From assembly GCF_002902525.1 (NCBI RefSeq), contig NZ_PPQZ01000043.1, positions 1 to 64,000 of the forward strand: 64,000 nt of DNA, read 5' to 3'. This document shows, piece after piece, positions 18,259 to 27,485 of the stretch (within the stretch, counting starts at the first letter, position 1; each line of letters opens with the position of its first letter). Source of the DNA: Mammaliicoccus stepanovicii. Its GTDB lineage: Bacteria; Bacillota; Bacilli; Staphylococcales; Staphylococcaceae. The notes beneath the pieces are model-generated. The model did no database searches. It was not told the DNA's origin and worked only from the letters and a program-made list of their open reading frames with translations. A program made the position numbers and the translations under genes.

Positions 18259-18735
18259 ATGGAAACGATATATTTAGCAGGCGGATGTCTATGGGGTGTT
18301 CAAGCATTTGTTAAAACTTTACCTGGTGTACTAAATACTGAAGCCGGTAGAGTAAATGGTCAAAGTCATACATTGGATGGACAATATGACGGCTATGCAG
18401 AGTGTGTAAAGGTTGATTTTGATCCAGAAGATGTATCCATTACAGAGCTTATGCATTTTTTATTTGAAATTATTGATCCATATAGTCTCAATCAACAAGG
18501 TGAAGATATAGGCTTAAAGTATAGAACAGGTGTTTATAGCTATCATTCAGCACACTTAGAAGAAGCAAAAGCTTATATCAACAGTAGAAATGATGTAGAA
18601 AGTATTGTAGTAGAAGTGTTACCAGTTACGAATTATTTAAGAAGTGCAGATGAACATCAAGATAGATTAGACAAATATCCTAATGATTACTGTCATATTC
18701 CGAATGTATTAATGAATAAATACAAATCAGAGTAA
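18259..18735 (+). CDS. msrA: Peptide-methionine (S)-S-oxide reductase, MsrA family
   Basis: Repairs oxidised methionine. At 158 residues it is a compact MsrA. The nucleophile is Cys10 in AGGCLWGVQ, where the family's usual Phe after Cys is replaced by Leu. GLKYRTGVYSYH and the ADEHQDRLDKYPNDYCHI C-terminal block, with a second Cys, are present. Staphylococci carry several MsrA copies, and this is one of the divergent ones. An AGGGGGG site precedes the ATG. The Leu substitution lies in the substrate pocket and could alter preference (inference). Confidence 0.85.
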   Translation: METIYLAGGCLWGVQAFVKTLPGVLNTEAGRVNGQSHTLDGQYDGYAECVKVDFDPEDVSITELMHFLFEIIDPYSLNQQGEDIGLKYRTGVYSYHSAHLEEAKAYINSRNDVESIVVEVLPVTNYLRSADEHQDRLDKYPNDYCHIPNVLMNKYKSE

Positions 18736-18763
18736 ATGTAGTTATTATATAATAATGTAAATA

Positions 18764-18815
18764 AATCCAGTCTAACGTTACATGTTCAAAGAGACATACA
18801 ACGTTAGACTGGATT
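18764..18815. terminator. Bidirectional intrinsic terminator
   Basis: A perfect 16-bp stem, AATCCAGTCTAACGTT (18764-18779) with its complement at 18800-18815, between converging msrA and mvaK2. Confidence 0.87.
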
Positions 18816-18832
18816 AAGTTTGAATCTTACAT

Positions 18833-19909
18833 TTATTGTCCATGATATATACTAAAACGCAGTGGCTTTATGTTGTTTTTGGACCATTCATTATAAATGT
18901 TCTCTCTATTTAAATCATTTTTAACGATGGTTATGCCACAATCGCCACCGCCTGCACCTGAAGTTTTACTTGCACCGTCGTATTTTTCGCCGATAGCACA
19001 TAGTTTTTTTAAATCGGGTGTTTCAATATCTACAGTAGCAAATGCATCTAAATATTGAATAACTTCTCGATTTTTTCTAATAGAGTCTAATACACCTTCT
19101 ATATGGTTTGTCTTGAACGCTTGTATTAATTTTTCAACATTTAATTGTGATGATTTTAGAAAATGTCCAAATATATTTGGGTCTGATTTAAGACGTTTAA
19201 CTTCACTTACTAAGTGGTGCGAAGAAGCTGGTGAGCCAGTCCATCCTATTAAAACTTTCATATGTTCAGGAGCCTGTAATGGTTCTATGTGAAGGCCGGG
19301 CCAATTTTTGATGAGTACTTCATCAACGGTAGATGTGATTATTTGTTCTTTAACCCATTCGTGGTCAAATGTACTATATACAAGCCAACCTGTATAAACA
19401 CTAACCGCAATATCACCACAAGAACTTAAACTTTGTAATTTCATATTAGCAATCACTGCTAATTTATATATATAAAGATTAGACAATTGCATATGATAGA
19501 ATTCGTTTAATGCTTTAAGTACGGATACAAGCACGGCTGCGCTTGATCCTAGACCGTATTTTTGACCTGAAGCATCATCTAAATCACTGTCGATTGTTAT
19601 ATTGAAGTGCCTTAAGGTGATGTTTTTACTATTGACATATTGCTCAAAAACTTCTATTGCCTGGGTAATATATTTAAGTTGTTTAGCATGATCTATATCG
19701 GATATGACGATTTTGTCTTCTTTACGTACAAAAGACACTTGGTCTTTGTGTAAAGCTTTTGAATGAATCGATCCACACTCGGTATCTGTATCCTCGATAG
19801 TAGCTGTAACGAAGCGATCAACAGCAATCAATACTGATTTGTATCCAGGTTCAGTTACGGCATATTCTCCTGCAATATATAACTTACCAGGTGCTTTTGC
19901 TTGAATCAT
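18833..19909 (-). CDS. mvaK2: Phosphomevalonate kinase
   Basis: A 358-residue GHMP kinase that phosphorylates mevalonate-5-phosphate. Seen: KAPGKLYIAGEYAV at the N-terminus, the ATP-binding glycine loop KYGLGSSAAVLVSV (about 117-130) and the C-terminal GGGDCGITIV motif. It is the third gene of the leftward mvaK1-mvaD-mvaK2 operon, 12 bases after mvaD, the usual Gram-positive coccus arrangement. The pathway supplies isopentenyl diphosphate for undecaprenyl phosphate and menaquinone. Confidence 0.94.
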   Translation of the reverse strand: MIQAKAPGKLYIAGEYAVTEPGYKSVLIAVDRFVTATIEDTDTECGSIHSKALHKDQVSFVRKEDKIVISDIDHAKQLKYITQAIEVFEQYVNSKNITLRHFNITIDSDLDDASGQKYGLGSSAAVLVSVLKALNEFYHMQLSNLYIYKLAVIANMKLQSLSSCGDIAVSVYTGWLVYSTFDHEWVKEQIITSTVDEVLIKNWPGLHIEPLQAPEHMKVLIGWTGSPASSHHLVSEVKRLKSDPNIFGHFLKSSQLNVEKLIQAFKTNHIEGVLDSIRKNREVIQYLDAFATVDIETPDLKKLCAIGEKYDGASKTSGAGGGDCGITIVKNDLNRENIYNEWSKNNIKPLRFSIYHGQ

Positions 19910-19921
19910 GTTATCTCGTCC

Positions 19922-20911
19922 CTATTTAATAATTTCTATACTCGTTTGTGTAATATCGCTTGCTATAATTTGGTCTTCTCTAAAAGTCTTTAATAGTGCA
20001 TTTATAATGTAATCTTGATTTTTCTTTTCTGTTAAAATTTTTACATTTGGACCAGCATCCATTGTGAAATAGCCAGGGAAACCCGCTTCTCTACATTGAT
20101 GAACAATTTCCATTGCTTGATAACTTTCTGGAACTAAATAAGTAAATGGTGGTTGTGAACCTAAGTTGGTCGCATGCATTCTCAATCCATTTTCTTCAAT
20201 AACTTCACCCAATTTATTAAAATTCTTATTATGAATAGCATCTTTAACATCGGATATGTCATCATCTACATGATCTAACCAATATTGATAAAAACGAGAC
20301 GTCTGGCGTGTATGTGACATTCCACTTCTACTTGATATTTTTTTGGATTTATTATTGATGACAACAAATATCATTGAGAGGTCATTCTCCCAACCATTCG
20401 CATCTATAGAATGTGCATAAGATGTTTCATCGTCATATCCTTTATTCCATTCAGAAAATCCTCCAAAGATACTTCTACAAGCAGAGCCAGAACCTCTTCG
20501 TGCTAATCTGGATAACGCTGTATCAGATAAATTTAAATTTAATGCAACATTACAAGCAGCAGATAAGGCCGCATATGCACTTGCTGAAGAAGCGAGTCCA
20601 GCTGCAGTAGGGACAAAATTAACACTTTCAATGTGTGCATACATTGATGTGTTACCTCTTTCTCTGACAAGGTCCATAAAGCGATAAATCTTTGTAGCTT
20701 CATCATCCGTAACCTCTTGGCCATTTAAGACTAAGCGATCTTGTTTATATTCAGGGTTAAATGTGACTTCAGTCTCCGTATAAAATTTATCTAATGTAAC
20801 CGAGATACTATTATTCATAGGTATGATTAATGATTCATCAGCTTTACCCCAATATTTAATTAATGCGATATTAGTATGAGCACGAGCTTTTCCATGTTGT
20901 TTCAAACTCAT
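19922..20911 (-). CDS. mvaD: Diphosphomevalonate decarboxylase
   Basis: The 329-residue GHMP-fold enzyme decarboxylates mevalonate diphosphate to isopentenyl diphosphate with ATP. NIALIKYWGK at the N-terminus, the serine-rich loop PTAAGLASSASAYAAL (about 100-115), RRGSGSACRSIFGGF and the DAGPNVKIL motif are all diagnostic. It overlaps mvaK1 by four bases, so translation is coupled. Confidence 0.95.
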   Translation of the reverse strand: MSLKQHGKARAHTNIALIKYWGKADESLIIPMNNSISVTLDKFYTETEVTFNPEYKQDRLVLNGQEVTDDEATKIYRFMDLVRERGNTSMYAHIESVNFVPTAAGLASSASAYAALSAACNVALNLNLSDTALSRLARRGSGSACRSIFGGFSEWNKGYDDETSYAHSIDANGWENDLSMIFVVINNKSKKISSRSGMSHTRQTSRFYQYWLDHVDDDISDVKDAIHNKNFNKLGEVIEENGLRMHATNLGSQPPFTYLVPESYQAMEIVHQCREAGFPGYFTMDAGPNVKILTEKKNQDYIINALLKTFREDQIIASDITQTSIEIIK

Positions 20912-21834
20912 AAACCTCCTAATGGTTCAATCCAAGTATGATGGGCCCCAAAATGTTCTGCATTAGCTGCGATTTTCTCCGCAATATCTAAATTACGAGC
21001 AAGTATAATCATACTACCTCCGCGTCCACCGCCAGTTAATTTACCAGCGAGTGCACCTTGATGTTTGCTTAATGATATTAATGCTTCAATTTGATCGTGG
21101 CTAACAGTGAGCTTTCGTAAATAAGTTTGTGAAAGCTCAAAAACATGTGCCAGTTGTTCAAGATTATGCGTGTTAATAGCATCACTCGCTTTATAAGTAA
21201 GGTTGCCTAGTTCATGTATATATTGCATGAATTTTGAATCGTTATCACATAATGCATGTACATCTTCTACTGCCTGTTTAGTTGAGCCTTGTATACCAGT
21301 ATCAATGACTACCATATAACCATTTAATGAAAGTGGTTTTAAAGTTGAAGCTTTACCTTGCTGGAACCATACTGGTTTGTTTGAAATAATCGTTTGTGTA
21401 TCGATGCCACTAGGTTTTCCATGTGCTATTTGTTCAGCCCAGTTAGCCTCATTGATCAATACTTCATCAGATAATGGTTTGTCTACATAATCATAGCAAG
21501 CACGTATAAAGGCAATAGCCATAGCTGCACTTGAACCTAATCCTCTAGAAGGAGGTAGATTCGTTTCAAAGGTCACTTTGATTGGTAATGAAATTCGGTG
21601 TTGCGCTATGAATCGGGAAATGACTGCATTTATATGTTCTGGCGCTTGATTCAGAGTACCTTCATATACATCACTGATTATCATAGTGGGTTGACCAAAG
21701 TTTAAGGATTCTATTTTAGCTTTGACTTTTCCTGTAGTAAATGGAATAGCAATAGCTGGCTGACCAAATGTAACAGCATGTTCTCCTATTAAAATTACTT
21801 TCCCGTTTGATTCCCCATATCCAATTTGTGTCAT
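20908..21834 (-). CDS. mvaK1: Mevalonate kinase
   Basis: The 308-residue GHMP kinase makes mevalonate-5-phosphate. Seen: GKVILIGEHAVTFGQPAIA, the PPSRGLGSSAAMAIA glycine loop (about 95-109), the HGKPSGIDT motif and KLTGGGRGGSMI near the C-terminus. The ATG at 21834 is preferred over the GTG at 21846: AAGGTGAT sits at the right distance from the ATG but overlaps the GTG. First gene of the mva operon. Confidence 0.94.
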   Translation of the reverse strand: MTQIGYGESNGKVILIGEHAVTFGQPAIAIPFTTGKVKAKIESLNFGQPTMIISDVYEGTLNQAPEHINAVISRFIAQHRISLPIKVTFETNLPPSRGLGSSAAMAIAFIRACYDYVDKPLSDEVLINEANWAEQIAHGKPSGIDTQTIISNKPVWFQQGKASTLKPLSLNGYMVVIDTGIQGSTKQAVEDVHALCDNDSKFMQYIHELGNLTYKASDAINTHNLEQLAHVFELSQTYLRKLTVSHDQIEALISLSKHQGALAGKLTGGGRGGSMIILARNLDIAEKIAANAEHFGAHHTWIEPLGGL

Positions 21835-21938
21835 ATATACAATCACCTTATTTTATTTTTATATTAAGCTTGATAAACCATTACAACATTACTCATTATA
21901 AAACTCTATGTACAGATATTCAAAAACTAAGATTTTAC

Positions 21939-22913
21939 TTATTGAAATTGATAACTTGTGTGACCTTTAGCAAATCCTTTTGCTGTGAATAACCAAGAAT
22001 CGCCACCACGCTCTATATCATTTGCGCATATAATTAATTGATCTGTACCCGGAATAAATGCAGGGTGAGTTGATCTTAGCATATGGCCTTTGTCTCTTCC
22101 TGGCATAAGTATTTGACCAATTGGGTATCCACTTTTATTAAAGACGAGGACACGACCTTGACCGTACATAGCAACATATAAATTATCATCAGAATCTATA
22201 CAACATGAATCTGGACCTTCATGTCCTGTGAAATGATAAGGGATGGAAGCACCAAATGGTTCAATCGTAACACCATCTTCTTTAAGTGATATGCGATGCA
22301 ACCTATTTGCGTTTGTTTCAGTTACCCAAAGAACGCGTTCATCCGTACTGAGTGCTATACCATTAGCAACAGCAATATTTTGTATAATAGGTGTGATCTT
22401 ACTGTGGTCAGGTGATACATAATAAACGCCACCAAGTGGGTTTGTTGAATAACCTCTGAAGTCTGTGAAATAGAATCCACCTTTGCTATCGAAGACTAAA
22501 TCGTCTACACAATAATCGGTATCAATATCTGACACGATACTCTCTGGATTATTTCCATCATCATCAGTAGCTATAATACCGCCAGTATCCTTAAAATCAC
22601 CTAAATAACTAATATATAGGCGACCATTTTTATGGATTTTTACAGATGCAGGATTTGTCTTCTCTGACTTGAAAACGGTGTTTACCTTTTTTTCAGGTAA
22701 GTCGACACGGAAGATAGAGCCACCAAAAACTTCGCATAAAAATAAATTATGATTTCTATCGAAACATAATCCTTCTAGTTGCAACCCTTCATCAGAAATT
22801 TTCAACCATGGTTCTGCAGTAACAGTTTGTAGATGTGCTTCACTACTTAAGAGTGGGACTGCGCTTTTAGAAGATTCGGTATAATATAATCCTGGAATTT
22901 TAGAATTTGTCAT
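21939..22913 (-). CDS. drp35: Drp35 lactonase (drug-responsive protein, SMP-30 family)
   Basis: The 324-residue cytoplasmic six-bladed beta-propeller belongs to the SMP-30/gluconolactonase family. Its sequence follows S. aureus Drp35 closely as I remember it, including [46 protein letters not shown] and [20 protein letters not shown]. Drp35 is a calcium-dependent lactonase induced by cell-wall-active drugs and detergents. It lies just upstream of the mva operon on the same strand, with a 104-base gap and no visible terminator, so some read-through is possible. A GGAG site precedes the ATG. Confidence 0.94.
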   Translation of the reverse strand: MTNSKIPGLYYTESSKSAVPLLSSEAHLQTVTAEPWLKISDEGLQLEGLCFDRNHNLFLCEVFGGSIFRVDLPEKKVNTVFKSEKTNPASVKIHKNGRLYISYLGDFKDTGGIIATDDDGNNPESIVSDIDTDYCVDDLVFDSKGGFYFTDFRGYSTNPLGGVYYVSPDHSKITPIIQNIAVANGIALSTDERVLWVTETNANRLHRISLKEDGVTIEPFGASIPYHFTGHEGPDSCCIDSDDNLYVAMYGQGRVLVFNKSGYPIGQILMPGRDKGHMLRSTHPAFIPGTDQLIICANDIERGGDSWLFTAKGFAKGHTSYQFQ

Positions 22914-23031
22914 TATGATTTCTCCTTTATTTGAAAATTTTATAAAACCGTATTATTTATATATGAAGTTAAATTTATGTAAAATATATCAATTGTATAT
23001 GTTTAATATTATCACTTAATATCCTATATTA

Positions 23032-23063
23032 AAAATCTATCCATCATGCGATGGATAGATTTT
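23032..23063 (-). terminator. Intrinsic terminator of fni
   Basis: AATCTATCCATC (23034-23045) and GATGGATAGATT (23050 onward) form a tight stem with a four-base loop. The minus strand continues into a T5 tract. Confidence 0.87.
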
Positions 23064-23114
23064 GTTGAAGTAAGAACTTGAAGTTCAAAATTATAAATTT
23101 GTTTCACGTGTAAC

Positions 23115-24167
23115 TTATTTAAAACGTTGTATTGCTTTATTTCGTTGTTCTACGTAAGATTGCAAATCTGGTGAAAGCACATAACCAACTTCTCGTAAGT
23201 CTGATATGTTAGACGCATTTAACAAGTTAGCTATAATATAAAGTTGGTCAATAAATTGTTTCATATGGGTTATTGTTTCTGTAACACCAAATTCTTCAAG
23301 GTGTTTTAGGACATATCCTGACATACCAACTGCATCTGCACCTAATACAATGCTTTTAATCGCATCTAATGGGTTTTTCACACCACCACTTGCTAGTAAA
23401 TTAATATCTGTTCCTAGAATACTTGCTTCTAACAAGCTTTGTACCGTACTTTGTCCCCATTGATTAAGGAAAGACATGTCTTGTAATGGTCTTCTTCTAT
23501 TTTCTATATCAGCAAAATTCGTTCCGCCTCTACCACTAATATCTACATATTGAATGCCGATGTCTTTAATTTTTTGTATAGTTTCTGCACTCATACCGAA
23601 TCCAACTTCTTTAATAATGACTGGAACATCTATATGTTCTTGAATTTCTTGAATGTTATTTAACCAATGTTCAAATTCAGTGTCACCTTCAGGCATAATA
23701 AGCTCTTGTGGTGCATTGACGTGTATTTGTAACGCATTAGCACCTAATAACTCAATAGATTTTTGGGCTAGTTTGTAGCCAATATCTGCCCCGACATTAC
23801 TGAATATAATACCATTTGGATTTTCTTCTCTAACTACGGTGAAACTTGATTCTGCATGAGTGTCTTTTAAAGCAGAATGAGTGGATCCAACCGCCATAGG
23901 GATATCGCATTCACGGGCAATTTGAGCAAGGTGTTTATTAATTAAACTGGCACGTTCACTGCCACCTGTCATTGCATTGATGTAAATAGGATGGTTAAAA
24001 GTAAAGTGAGGGAACGTCATGGAAAGGTTTATTTGATTTTTATTGATTGAAGGAATGGACTGATGAATTAACTGAACTTTATCAAAATCAGTACCGCCAG
24101 ATTGATAAGTATCTAAAGCTAATTGAATATGTTCATTCTTTCTAATACTTCTTAATGAGTCGTCCAT
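23115..24167 (-). CDS. fni: Type 2 isopentenyl-diphosphate isomerase (FMN-dependent)
   Basis: The 350-residue flavoenzyme interconverts isopentenyl and dimethylallyl diphosphate and needs FMN and NADPH. Family marks: RKNEHIQLAL, INAMTGGSERASLIN, MAVGSTHSAL, LQIHVNAPQE, VIIKEVGFGMS, ISGRGGTNFA and ASGGVKNPLD. The ATG at 24167 is chosen because the upstream ATG at 24182 forms part of the sequence ATGGAGGATAAACGA, where GGAGG is the ribosome-binding site. It is separated from the mva operon by drp35 but completes the same pathway. Confidence 0.94.
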   Translation of the reverse strand: MDDSLRSIRKNEHIQLALDTYQSGGTDFDKVQLIHQSIPSINKNQINLSMTFPHFTFNHPIYINAMTGGSERASLINKHLAQIARECDIPMAVGSTHSALKDTHAESSFTVVREENPNGIIFSNVGADIGYKLAQKSIELLGANALQIHVNAPQELIMPEGDTEFEHWLNNIQEIQEHIDVPVIIKEVGFGMSAETIQKIKDIGIQYVDISGRGGTNFADIENRRRPLQDMSFLNQWGQSTVQSLLEASILGTDINLLASGGVKNPLDAIKSIVLGADAVGMSGYVLKHLEEFGVTETITHMKQFIDQLYIIANLLNASNISDLREVGYVLSPDLQSYVEQRNKAIQRFK

Positions 24168-24385
24168 TCGTTTATCCTCCATATATTAAATGATTTTGCT
24201 TAAAATTTCACAATTTCATTATAACAGTTGTCAATATGAAGTTAAACAGAATGACACAACGGTGATAAGTATACGTTTATAAGATACTATTTTCCAAAAA
24301 AGAATAGCGTAGAATTTGCTGTAATTATCAAAAAATGTTACTAAAATTAAACAATGAAGTAATTTAAATAAAAAAGAAAATTTGG

Positions 24386-24409
24386 GTTTATGTTAATATA
24401 ATAGGGGAC
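24386..24409 (+). promoter_or_regulatory. Possible SigB-type promoter before the OpuCC-like gene
   Basis: GTTTAT, 12 bases, then GGGGAC resembles the general-stress sigma-B consensus GTTTAA-N12-15-GGGTAT with three deviations. Osmoprotectant uptake genes are commonly SigB-controlled in related bacteria. Weak on sequence alone. Confidence 0.3.
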
Positions 24410-24447
24410 GATTAATAAATGACAATTACAAATGGAGGAGAATAATC

Positions 24448-25359
24448 ATTAAGATAAAACAATTTTCAATTATACTTATATGTATATTATTACTTAGTGG
24501 CTGTAATCTACCTGGTTTAGCTGGATCATCTCCAGAATCAGTTAAAATAACCGCACTTGCAACAAGTGAATCTCAAATAATGGCACACATGATCAGATTA
24601 CAAATAGAGCACGATACAAAAGGGAAGATTAAACCGACACTTGTAAATAATTTAGGTTCTGCAGTTATTGAACATAATGCAATATTACATGATGATGCAC
24701 AAATATCTTCTACAAGATATACAGGAACCGATTTAGTTGGTGCGTTAAACTCAGATCCAATAACAAATACAAAAAAAGCTGAAAAAGCTGTGAAGTCAGG
24801 GTTTAAAAACAAATTTAATCAAACGTTCTTTGATAGTTATGGTTTTGAAAATACTTTTGCGTTTACGGTAACGAAAGAAACAGCTCAAAAGTATCATTTG
24901 AAAAAAGTCTCGGATTTAGAAAAATATAAAGATAAATTAAGAGTAGCGTCTGATGCAACATGGATTAAGCGTAAAGGTGATGGTTATCCATCATTTACAA
25001 AAGCATATGGATTTGAATTTAAAAATATTAGATCAATGCAAATTGGATTAGTATATGATGCACTCAAAAATGAAAGTATAGATGCAGCATTAGGTTATAC
25101 TACCGATGGGCGTATAGCTGCATATGATTTAGTAACATTAGAAGATGACAAACATTTCTTCCCACCATACGATGCAAGTCCATTAGCAACAAATGAATAT
25201 TTAAAAGCAAATCCAAAAGTAAAAAAATCGATTGAAAAATTAGAAGGCAAAGTTTCTACAAAGAAAATGCAAGAATTAAACTATAAAGCAGACGGTGAGA
25301 AAGAAGAACCAGCAGTAATAGCAGAAAAATTCTTGAAAAAACATAACTATTTTGAGTAA
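24448..25359 (+). CDS. OpuCC-like osmoprotectant-binding lipoprotein with ATT start codon
   Basis: A 303-residue substrate-binding lipoprotein of the OpuC/OpuB type (glycine betaine, carnitine or choline uptake). The lipobox LLLSGC (Cys about 19) follows a hydrophobic signal peptide, and the mature part follows staphylococcal OpuCC closely (VKITALATSESQI, PTLVNNLGSAVI, NQTFFDSYGFENTFAF, RKGDGYPSF, ALGYTTDGRIAAYDL). No ATG, GTG, TTG or CTG lies in frame before the lipobox; the first ATG (24580) would remove the signal peptide. GGAGGAG (24434-24440) sits seven bases before ATT 24448, giving MKIKQFSIIL. The opuCA, CB and CD genes are absent here, so this is an orphan binding protein. Confidence 0.72.
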   Translation: MKIKQFSIILICILLLSGCNLPGLAGSSPESVKITALATSESQIMAHMIRLQIEHDTKGKIKPTLVNNLGSAVIEHNAILHDDAQISSTRYTGTDLVGALNSDPITNTKKAEKAVKSGFKNKFNQTFFDSYGFENTFAFTVTKETAQKYHLKKVSDLEKYKDKLRVASDATWIKRKGDGYPSFTKAYGFEFKNIRSMQIGLVYDALKNESIDAALGYTTDGRIAAYDLVTLEDDKHFFPPYDASPLATNEYLKANPKVKKSIEKLEGKVSTKKMQELNYKADGEKEEPAVIAEKFLKKHNYFE

Positions 25360-25407
25360 AATGAGTGTAAATGACGCGTTATAGATGAATTTTTACATTA
25401 TAGTTCC

Positions 25408-25463
25408 AAACAAAGAACACATGATGAGGGCCAATACGCCCTCATCATGTGTTCTTTGTTTGT
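25408..25463. terminator. Long bidirectional terminator hairpin
   Basis: An essentially perfect stem of over 20 bp closes on a six-base loop (CAATAC at 25432-25437); the inner arms are GATGAGGGC and GCCCTCATC. It lies between the converging OpuCC-like and PTS genes, with an A-rich left side and a T-rich right side. Confidence 0.9.
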
Positions 25464-27406
25464 TATATATCTTGCAGTATATTGTATATAGCTTGTTTAT
25501 CTTTAGCGTCGATTAAGCTATCTCGTATGTCATCGTCCATTAATGCACGTGATAATCTTTGTAGTAATTTTAAGTGTGTGTCACTACTATCATTTGGTAC
25601 AGCTATAAGAAAGACAATCTTCGGAAGGGTTTCATCTAAACTTTCCCATTCTATCCCTTGTTTATTATTTAATACGGCGACAATTGGTTTTCTTACGGTA
25701 TTAGATTTACCGTGTGGAATTGCAACGTTCATTCCAATTGCAGTTGTAGACTCTGCCTCGCGATTAAGTACAGCAGTCTTTAAATCCACTTCATTATCAA
25801 TATAGTTATTGAGTTTTAGTTGATGTATTAAATTTTCAATTGCATCATCTCTTGTCATCGTTTCATCTGAAATTTGAATTAATTGTTGATCAAATACTTC
25901 TAATTCAGCTTGAGATTTCTGTTCTGGATGTGTTTCTTTATCGTGATCAACGTCATCATTTGAAATATCTGGAGTAGCAATACTTGTTGCGTCTGTCGCT
26001 ACCGCTATGGGTTCTTGTTTTTTTAATAACAATGCAGTCGTCATCGTAACAAGGCTTCCGACTAAGACCGCTATGAAGAACCATATAATTTGGTCAATAC
26101 CGCCTAGAACAGCTACAATAGGCCCACCATGCGCCACTCTATCACCAACGCCACCTAATGCAGCAATAACCGCAGCTACCATTGCACCTATGATGTTTGC
26201 TGGAATAATACGTAAAGGGTCTTGGGCAGCAAATGGAATTGCGCCTTCAGTTATACCAAATAATCCCATAGTAAATGATGCTTTACCCATTTCAATTTCA
26301 CTTTTATTAAATTTGCGTCTGTTTACAAAAGTAGCCAAACCTAAGCCGATAGGTGGGGTACATACACTTACAGCGACCATTCCCATGACGGCATAGTTGC
26401 CTTCAGCTATAAGGGCAGAACCGAATAAGAATGCAACTTTATTCACAGGTCCTCCCATATCAAATGCTATCATTGCTCCTATAATAAGAGCTAGAAGGAT
26501 AATGTTCGTCCCTTGCATGCCTTTTAACCAGGTTGTTAATCCTTCGAATATACCTGCAATAGGTGCGCCTATTACGAAGATGAATATTAATCCTACTAGA
26601 ATTGAGGATATAATGGGAATGATAATAATTGGCATTATAGGTGCCATTGCCTTAGGTATTTTAACGCTTTTAATCCATTTTGCAATATAACCAGCTATGA
26701 AACCTGCAACGATACCACCAAGAAATCCTGCACCAGCTTCACTTCCATAGAAACTACCGTCTGCTGCAATAGCACCACCGATCATACCAGGAACAAGTCC
26801 AGGTTTATCAGCTATACTATAAGCAATGTAACCTGCGAGTATAGGAACCATAAAACTAAATGATAGAGAGCCTATACTTTCAATAGATTTCCAAAATGAA
26901 TGTTCTGGAATTTTTAATCCTTCGGGCGTTGTTTGTCCACCTAAAGTTAGTGAAATAGCTATCAATAACCCGCCTACAACAATGAATGGTACCATGAAAG
27001 ATACACCGTTCATTAAATGTTGATATACCATTTGTATACCGCTTTTACTATCTTCATCGTTATAGTGGTTATCTTGATTTCCTCCATCTACACGATGAAT
27101 GGTTACTTCACGATTGATGATGCGTTGAATGAGTTCTTTAGGATTATGTATCCCTTCACGTACACTTTCGTTAACAATGAGTTGTCCATCAAAGCGTGAT
27201 AAATCAACTTGTCTGTCTGCAGCGATAATAATGCCGTCTGCTTCCCTAATGTCTTTAGCAGTTAGTACATTTTCAGCACCAACGCCACCTTGTGTTTCCA
27301 CTTTAATATCTATGCCCATTTCTTTAGCGGCTTGCTCAAGTTTTTCTTGAGCCATATAAGTATGCGCTATCCCGTTTGGACAAGATGTAATAGCTAAAAT
27401 TTTCAT
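25463..27406 (-). CDS. PTS system fructose/mannose-family transporter, EIIBCA fusion
   Basis: A 647-residue membrane transporter that takes up and phosphorylates a sugar. Order: EIIB first (MKILAITSCPNGIAHTYMA, Cys9 the phospho-site), a linker rich in Asp, Asn and His near residues 105-125, a long EIIC membrane domain (about 130-465), a second acidic linker, and EIIA last with the active histidine in VAIPHGKS. The Fru family includes fructose, mannose and 2-O-alpha-mannosyl-glycerate systems. No fruK, fruR or manA lies beside it, so the sugar is open. A cre site and a PRD regulator gene lie immediately upstream. Confidence 0.9.
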   Translation of the reverse strand: MKILAITSCPNGIAHTYMAQEKLEQAAKEMGIDIKVETQGGVGAENVLTAKDIREADGIIIAADRQVDLSRFDGQLIVNESVREGIHNPKELIQRIINREVTIHRVDGGNQDNHYNDEDSKSGIQMVYQHLMNGVSFMVPFIVVGGLLIAISLTLGGQTTPEGLKIPEHSFWKSIESIGSLSFSFMVPILAGYIAYSIADKPGLVPGMIGGAIAADGSFYGSEAGAGFLGGIVAGFIAGYIAKWIKSVKIPKAMAPIMPIIIIPIISSILVGLIFIFVIGAPIAGIFEGLTTWLKGMQGTNIILLALIIGAMIAFDMGGPVNKVAFLFGSALIAEGNYAVMGMVAVSVCTPPIGLGLATFVNRRKFNKSEIEMGKASFTMGLFGITEGAIPFAAQDPLRIIPANIIGAMVAAVIAALGGVGDRVAHGGPIVAVLGGIDQIIWFFIAVLVGSLVTMTTALLLKKQEPIAVATDATSIATPDISNDDVDHDKETHPEQKSQAELEVFDQQLIQISDETMTRDDAIENLIHQLKLNNYIDNEVDLKTAVLNREAESTTAIGMNVAIPHGKSNTVRKPIVAVLNNKQGIEWESLDETLPKIVFLIAVPNDSSDTHLKLLQRLSRALMDDDIRDSLIDAKDKQAIYNILQDI

Positions 27407-27427
27407 AACATCACTCCTTCTTCTTTA

Positions 27428-27443
27428 TTGTAAGCGTATCCAT
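27428..27443. promoter_or_regulatory. cre site upstream of the PTS gene
   Basis: TTGTAAGCGTATCCAT fits WTGNAANCGNWNNCWW throughout. It sits 22 bases before the PTS start codon, in the gap after the regulator's terminator, which suggests CcpA repression of the transporter. Confidence 0.75.
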
Positions 27444-27451
27444 CTTAATAA

Positions 27452-27485
27452 TAAAAAAAATAATTGCCGTTACAAGTGGCAATTA
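27452..27485 (-). terminator. Intrinsic terminator between the PRD regulator and the PTS gene
   Basis: TAATTGCC (27461-27468) and GGCAATTA (27478-27485) form a stem that includes the regulator's stop codon. It is followed on the minus strand by TTATTTTTTTTATT. It separates, or conditionally separates, regulator and transporter transcripts. Confidence 0.82.

Noticed and set aside
25463-27406. Naming the PTS gene fruA
   Set aside because: There is no fruR or fruK beside it, and a PRD regulator neighbour fits mannose-type systems as well; the sugar is left open.
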